Source of the DNA: Verrucomicrobiaceae bacterium
GTDB lineage: Bacteria > Verrucomicrobiota > Verrucomicrobiia > Verrucomicrobiales > Verrucomicrobiaceae
Direction: 5' to 3'
Assembly (NCBI GenBank): GCA_947466075.1
Contig: CANIBP010000002.1
Coordinates: 186,001-250,000, forward strand
DNA: 64,000 nt
The notes beneath the pieces were generated by a model that saw only the letters and a program-made list of their open reading frames with translations, made no database searches and was not told where the DNA came from. Of this stretch, positions 61,392 to 64,000 are shown piece by piece; positions within the stretch are counted from its first letter, which is position 1; each line of letters begins with the position of its first letter. The position numbers and the translations under genes are program-made.

Positions 61392-63197
61392 CTAGCCTCC
61401 AAGGCGTGGTGGTTTGGGACCTTTCTTCTTGTCATGTTTGTTGCCCATGGGGTTGAAGAAGGGATTCTGCGGCGGCGGGCCTTTGGGCACCGGTTTTTCC
61501 GTCACTTTTTCCAGCTTTGGCTCCGGCATGTAAAGTTTCATGACCCGAGTCTGGAAGATGCTGAAAATGTTCTGCGTGGACCAGTACAAAGCCAGCGCCG
61601 CAGCGAAGTCATAGCTGAACCAAAGGAAGAACAGCGGCATGAACATGAAGATGCGCTGCTGCGTCTTGTCCACGGTCTGCGGCTGCGGCGTGAGCTTCAT
61701 CTGCGCCACCATCGTCAGGCCCATGATGAGCGGCAGCGGGTTGATGTTGAAGCCAAACAACTGACCCTGCGTATCCGCCGCCGCCAGATCGTGCACCCAC
61801 CAGAATGATTGGCCGCGCAGCTCAGCGGCCACTTCCAGCACGCTGTACAAACCGATGAAAATCGGGAACTGCAAGAACAGGGGAAGGCAGCCGCCCAGCG
61901 GATTGACGCCGTACTCTTTGTAGAGCTTCATCACCTCCATTTGCTGCTGCTGAGGGTTGTCCTTAAACTTCTCCTGCAATTCCTTCATCTTCGGCCCCAG
62001 CAAGCCCATGCGCTTCATCGTCATGGTGGATTTCGCATGGATCGGCCAGAGGCAGAGCCGTACGAAAATGGTCAGCAAAATAACTGCAAGGCCCCAACTG
62101 CCACTGATGCCGTGCATCCAGCGCATGACCTTGGACAGCGCGATACTTACGATCTTAAAGTAGCCGTAAAACATCGCGTAACTGCGCTGGTGGCCGATGC
62201 GGCTCAGGCGGTCATATTCCTTCGGCCCGAGATAAATTTGATAGTGCTCACTGTGTGAGGATCCAGGGGCCAGATCCACTGTTGGTAGGCCCAGTGCAGC
62301 GTCATAGGCGTGATCTTGGATGTCAGCTTTGCCTGCGTGAGCCGCATCAATCGGTTGCACCAAGGTGCGACGTGAGGACCAGAATTTTCCCGGCGCATCC
62401 TTCTCATCCATGCGGGTGATGATGTGCGTGTAAAAGCGGCCCATCACCCCGGCAAAGCGCAGTGCGTTGAATGACTGTTTAAATTCGGTCGCAGCGTCGC
62501 TGAAAAAACCTTTGCCGTAAAAGCTCGACAATTTGTACTCCGCATCACCAGCGTTGTTCCAGAAGAAACCATCGTAACGTGCGTCGTCATGCTTCAGAGC
62601 GCTCGAAGCACCGGCGTAGAGATAATATTCTTCGGAGCGATGCTGCGCTGTCCCGGTGTTCCTCAGTGTGATCGTTAGATCAATCAGATGTTCGTCACCC
62701 TCAGGGCCTTCAGTGAGCGAATAGGCCTTGGTCACCACGATGCCCTCGGCGTTCGTGCCTTCAAAAGTGGCGCTCTTGTCGCTTTTGGCTGTCAGTTTGT
62801 AGGCGATGGCATCCAGTCCCGCTGGCTCGCGTCGCAAGGCACCGATTGGCTCAACAGCGTCCTTGTTCAAGGTGACCTGATCCGTGCCTGCTAGCACCGC
62901 CCGTGCGATACCACCGCCCTTGGAGCTCAGTTCAAACGTGACGCTACCAGTCTTGAGTGAGTGCGTTTCTTCAGGCACCGACGGAACCGTCGGCGTTGCC
63001 GGAGCAGTGCTAGTCGGAGTTGCGGCGACGGCCGCAGCGACGGCTGCCGGGGTCTCTGCAGGCTTCTTGGCGATCTCCTCCTGCTTTTTACGTGCTGCCT
63101 CTGCCTGGGCCAGCTTCTGGTTTTCCTGCATGTAGTGCCAGTTCACCCCCATGAGGATGACGCACAGCGTCACAACGATCCAACTTTTACGGTCCAT
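61392..63197 (-). CDS. yidC: Membrane protein insertase YidC
   Basis: 601 residues, Gram-negative type. An N-terminal signal anchor (WIVVTLCVILMGVNWHYMQE) is followed by an Ala/Pro/Thr linker and a large periplasmic domain (about 80-350, with VTFELSSKGGGIARAVLAGT). The conserved C-terminal 60KD_IMP domain contains SWGLAVILLTIFVRLCLWPI with the hydrophilic-groove Arg, KEYGVNPLGGCLPLFLQFPI, and a basic tail (KHDKKKGPKPPRLGG) that binds ribosomes. It inserts inner-membrane proteins, which would include the many oxidase and ACIII subunits encoded here. Confidence 0.97.
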   Translation of the reverse strand: MDRKSWIVVTLCVILMGVNWHYMQENQKLAQAEAARKKQEEIAKKPAETPAAVAAAVAATPTSTAPATPTVPSVPEETHSLKTGSVTFELSSKGGGIARAVLAGTDQVTLNKDAVEPIGALRREPAGLDAIAYKLTAKSDKSATFEGTNAEGIVVTKAYSLTEGPEGDEHLIDLTITLRNTGTAQHRSEEYYLYAGASSALKHDDARYDGFFWNNAGDAEYKLSSFYGKGFFSDAATEFKQSFNALRFAGVMGRFYTHIITRMDEKDAPGKFWSSRRTLVQPIDAAHAGKADIQDHAYDAALGLPTVDLAPGSSHSEHYQIYLGPKEYDRLSRIGHQRSYAMFYGYFKIVSIALSKVMRWMHGISGSWGLAVILLTIFVRLCLWPIHAKSTMTMKRMGLLGPKMKELQEKFKDNPQQQQMEVMKLYKEYGVNPLGGCLPLFLQFPIFIGLYSVLEVAAELRGQSFWWVHDLAAADTQGQLFGFNINPLPLIMGLTMVAQMKLTPQPQTVDKTQQRIFMFMPLFFLWFSYDFAAALALYWSTQNIFSIFQTRVMKLYMPEPKLEKVTEKPVPKGPPPQNPFFNPMGNKHDKKKGPKPPRLGG

Positions 63198-63230
63198 GAA
63201 AATGAGTAGGGGTTCGGGAGATTTCGAAAT

Positions 63231-63473
63231 TTAGTTTAGTTCACGCGGCGGCACCGGATCATGTCCATGACCACCCCAAGGGTGACAGCGGCAGATGCGG
63301 CAGATGCCCAGCCAGCTTCCACGGAGTGCGCCGTGGGTTTCCACTGCTTGGAGAAAATACACTGAGCAGGTCGGTGTGTAGCGACATCCTGAGCCTGAGC
63401 CACCGAAGGCATGAATGACGGGAGAGATGAAAATTTGGTAGCCACGGATGAAAATTCGGATGAGCCATTTCAT
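63231..63473 (-). CDS. yidD: Membrane protein insertion efficiency factor YidD
   Basis: 80 residues with the family landmarks: [39 protein letters not shown], and [18 protein letters not shown], including the conserved cysteines. It assists YidC-dependent insertion at the inner face of the membrane. Its ATG overlaps the rnpA stop by four bases, and yidC follows 33 bases later. Confidence 0.97.
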   Translation of the reverse strand: MKWLIRIFIRGYQIFISPVIHAFGGSGSGCRYTPTCSVYFLQAVETHGALRGSWLGICRICRCHPWGGHGHDPVPPRELN

Positions 63474-63841
63474 GAGGCGGAGACGGCGGGAGCAGACTGT
63501 TTCAGCAGATTCATGCGTCGTGCCAGCCGCAGCCAGTCTTTTTCCAGTTCCTCCAGCGCTGCTTGGGGCGCACGCCAGCGGGCGATGATCACCATCTGCC
63601 AGCCCGGGGCTATTTCGGCACGATGCGCTCGCACTACCTCACGCAGCAGACGGCGGATGCGGTTTCGCATCACGGCATTGCCCAATTTACCCCCGGTGAT
63701 GAGGCCAAACTGGAACTCCGCCAGCGCTTCCACTCGCAAAACACCCAAGACCAGAAATTTTCCGGCTTGGCTGCTGCCCTGTGACTTCACTCGTGCGAAA
63801 TCACACGCGAGTTTCATCCGCAGGTTTGAAGAAAGGCGCAT
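63470..63841 (-). CDS. rnpA: Ribonuclease P protein component
   Basis: 123 residues: [20 protein letters not shown] matches the typical RnpA start and supports using the ATG at 63841 rather than the internal Met codon. The RNR motif lies in [20 protein letters not shown], and a C-terminal helix follows. It binds RNase P RNA to mature tRNA 5-prime ends. It lies 23 bases after the rpmH stop and overlaps yidD by four bases. Confidence 0.96.
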   Translation of the reverse strand: MRLSSNLRMKLACDFARVKSQGSSQAGKFLVLGVLRVEALAEFQFGLITGGKLGNAVMRNRIRRLLREVVRAHRAEIAPGWQMVIIARWRAPQAALEELEKDWLRLARRMNLLKQSAPAVSAS

Positions 63842-63864
63842 GGGGAGAGAGCGCCGCAGCAGGT

Positions 63865-64000
63865 TTAGGCGTGCTGCTGAGTGTGGCGCTTGAAGTGAAG
63901 TTCCACACCCTTCGGCAGGAGGCGCTTACGTCCGGCGGCACGGCGGCGGCGCAGGATGTCGCGGCCATTGGCCGTCTTATTGCGGGCACGGAATCCAAAC
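63865..64000 (-). CDS. rpmH: 50S ribosomal protein L34, 5-prime end outside window
   Basis: The last 45 codons are inside: FGFRARNKTANGRDILRRRR, followed by AAGRKRLLPKGVELHFKRHT and QQHA before TAA. The GFR.R..T..GR..L..RR..GR.RL core is diagnostic of L34. The tail is about ten residues longer than in E. coli. It is the first gene of the conserved rpmH-rnpA-yidD-yidC-jag block; in many bacteria dnaA and the replication origin lie just upstream, which here would be beyond the right edge. Confidence 0.93.
   Translation of the reverse strand, partial: FGFRARNKTANGRDILRRRRAAGRKRLLPKGVELHFKRHTQQHA

Noticed and set aside
1..64000. tRNA, rRNA, CRISPR arrays, transposases or prophage genes
   Set aside because: I looked through intergenic spaces and coding frames and saw none; spaces are short (under about 170 bases).

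Overview
The window looks like a chromosomal segment of a verrucomicrobial bacterium (Prosthecobacter/Verrucomicrobium-like). This rests on gene content rather than a marker tree: an alternative complex III respiratory cluster, a secreted PTPDL-type protein next to jag-yidC, a DUF1501 protein, a split MnmC-like tRNA-modification pair and moderately high GC. It is an aerobic Gram-negative (lipoproteins, Tat signals, periplasmic c-type cytochromes). Genes are packed tightly, often with 4-base ATGA overlaps, and no stretch over 300 bases lacks a gene. I found no rRNA, tRNA, CRISPR array, insertion sequence or prophage.

Layout: 1-1.5 kb, edge of an accessory patch with a toxin-antitoxin pair (toxin frameshifted and running off the edge) and an Mrr-type restriction nuclease. 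1.6-10.1 kb, a YyaL/SPATA20-like protein, a DUF3999-DUF2339 envelope pair with a divergent LysR regulator, and a small membrane protein. 10.3-15.1 kb, an SLC13-type permease, a phosphodiesterase-like enzyme, and yjcH-actP. 15.2-21.9 kb, a complete Yej/Opp-type peptide ABC importer on the minus strand. 22.0-23.0 kb, an aspartic-protease lipoprotein.

23.2-41.7 kb is the centrepiece: a co-directional respiratory cluster. It holds alternative complex III (actA-F), an Ala/Pro-rich anchored protein, a CcoN-like and CcoO-like pair, a membrane cytochrome c, a cupredoxin lipoprotein, then aa3 oxidase (ctaD, an unusually long ctaE, ctaF, two tiny membrane proteins, ctaC), a strong terminator, and ctaA. 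The obvious model is quinol to ACIII to c-type haem/copper carriers to aa3 oxidase. The CcoN-like protein has lost the CuB histidine pair and the HxH haem-ligand motif of true cbb3 oxidases, so it is probably not an oxidase but an electron-transfer or structural subunit. This is the most interesting signal in the window.

41.7-53.9 kb, mixed metabolism: SGNH hydrolase, DapA-family protein, NlpC/P60 hydrolase, DMT and AEC transporters, a MnmM-like methyltransferase overlapping a MnmC(o)-like FAD enzyme, Uma2, GlmS, DUF1501. 53.8-64 kb, information processing and envelope: DEDD exonuclease, IF-1 with a Pro/Arg-rich extension, ECF sigma factor with membrane partners, NadC, L19, a PTPDL-type protein, and the classic jag-yidC-yidD-rnpA-rpmH block at the right edge.
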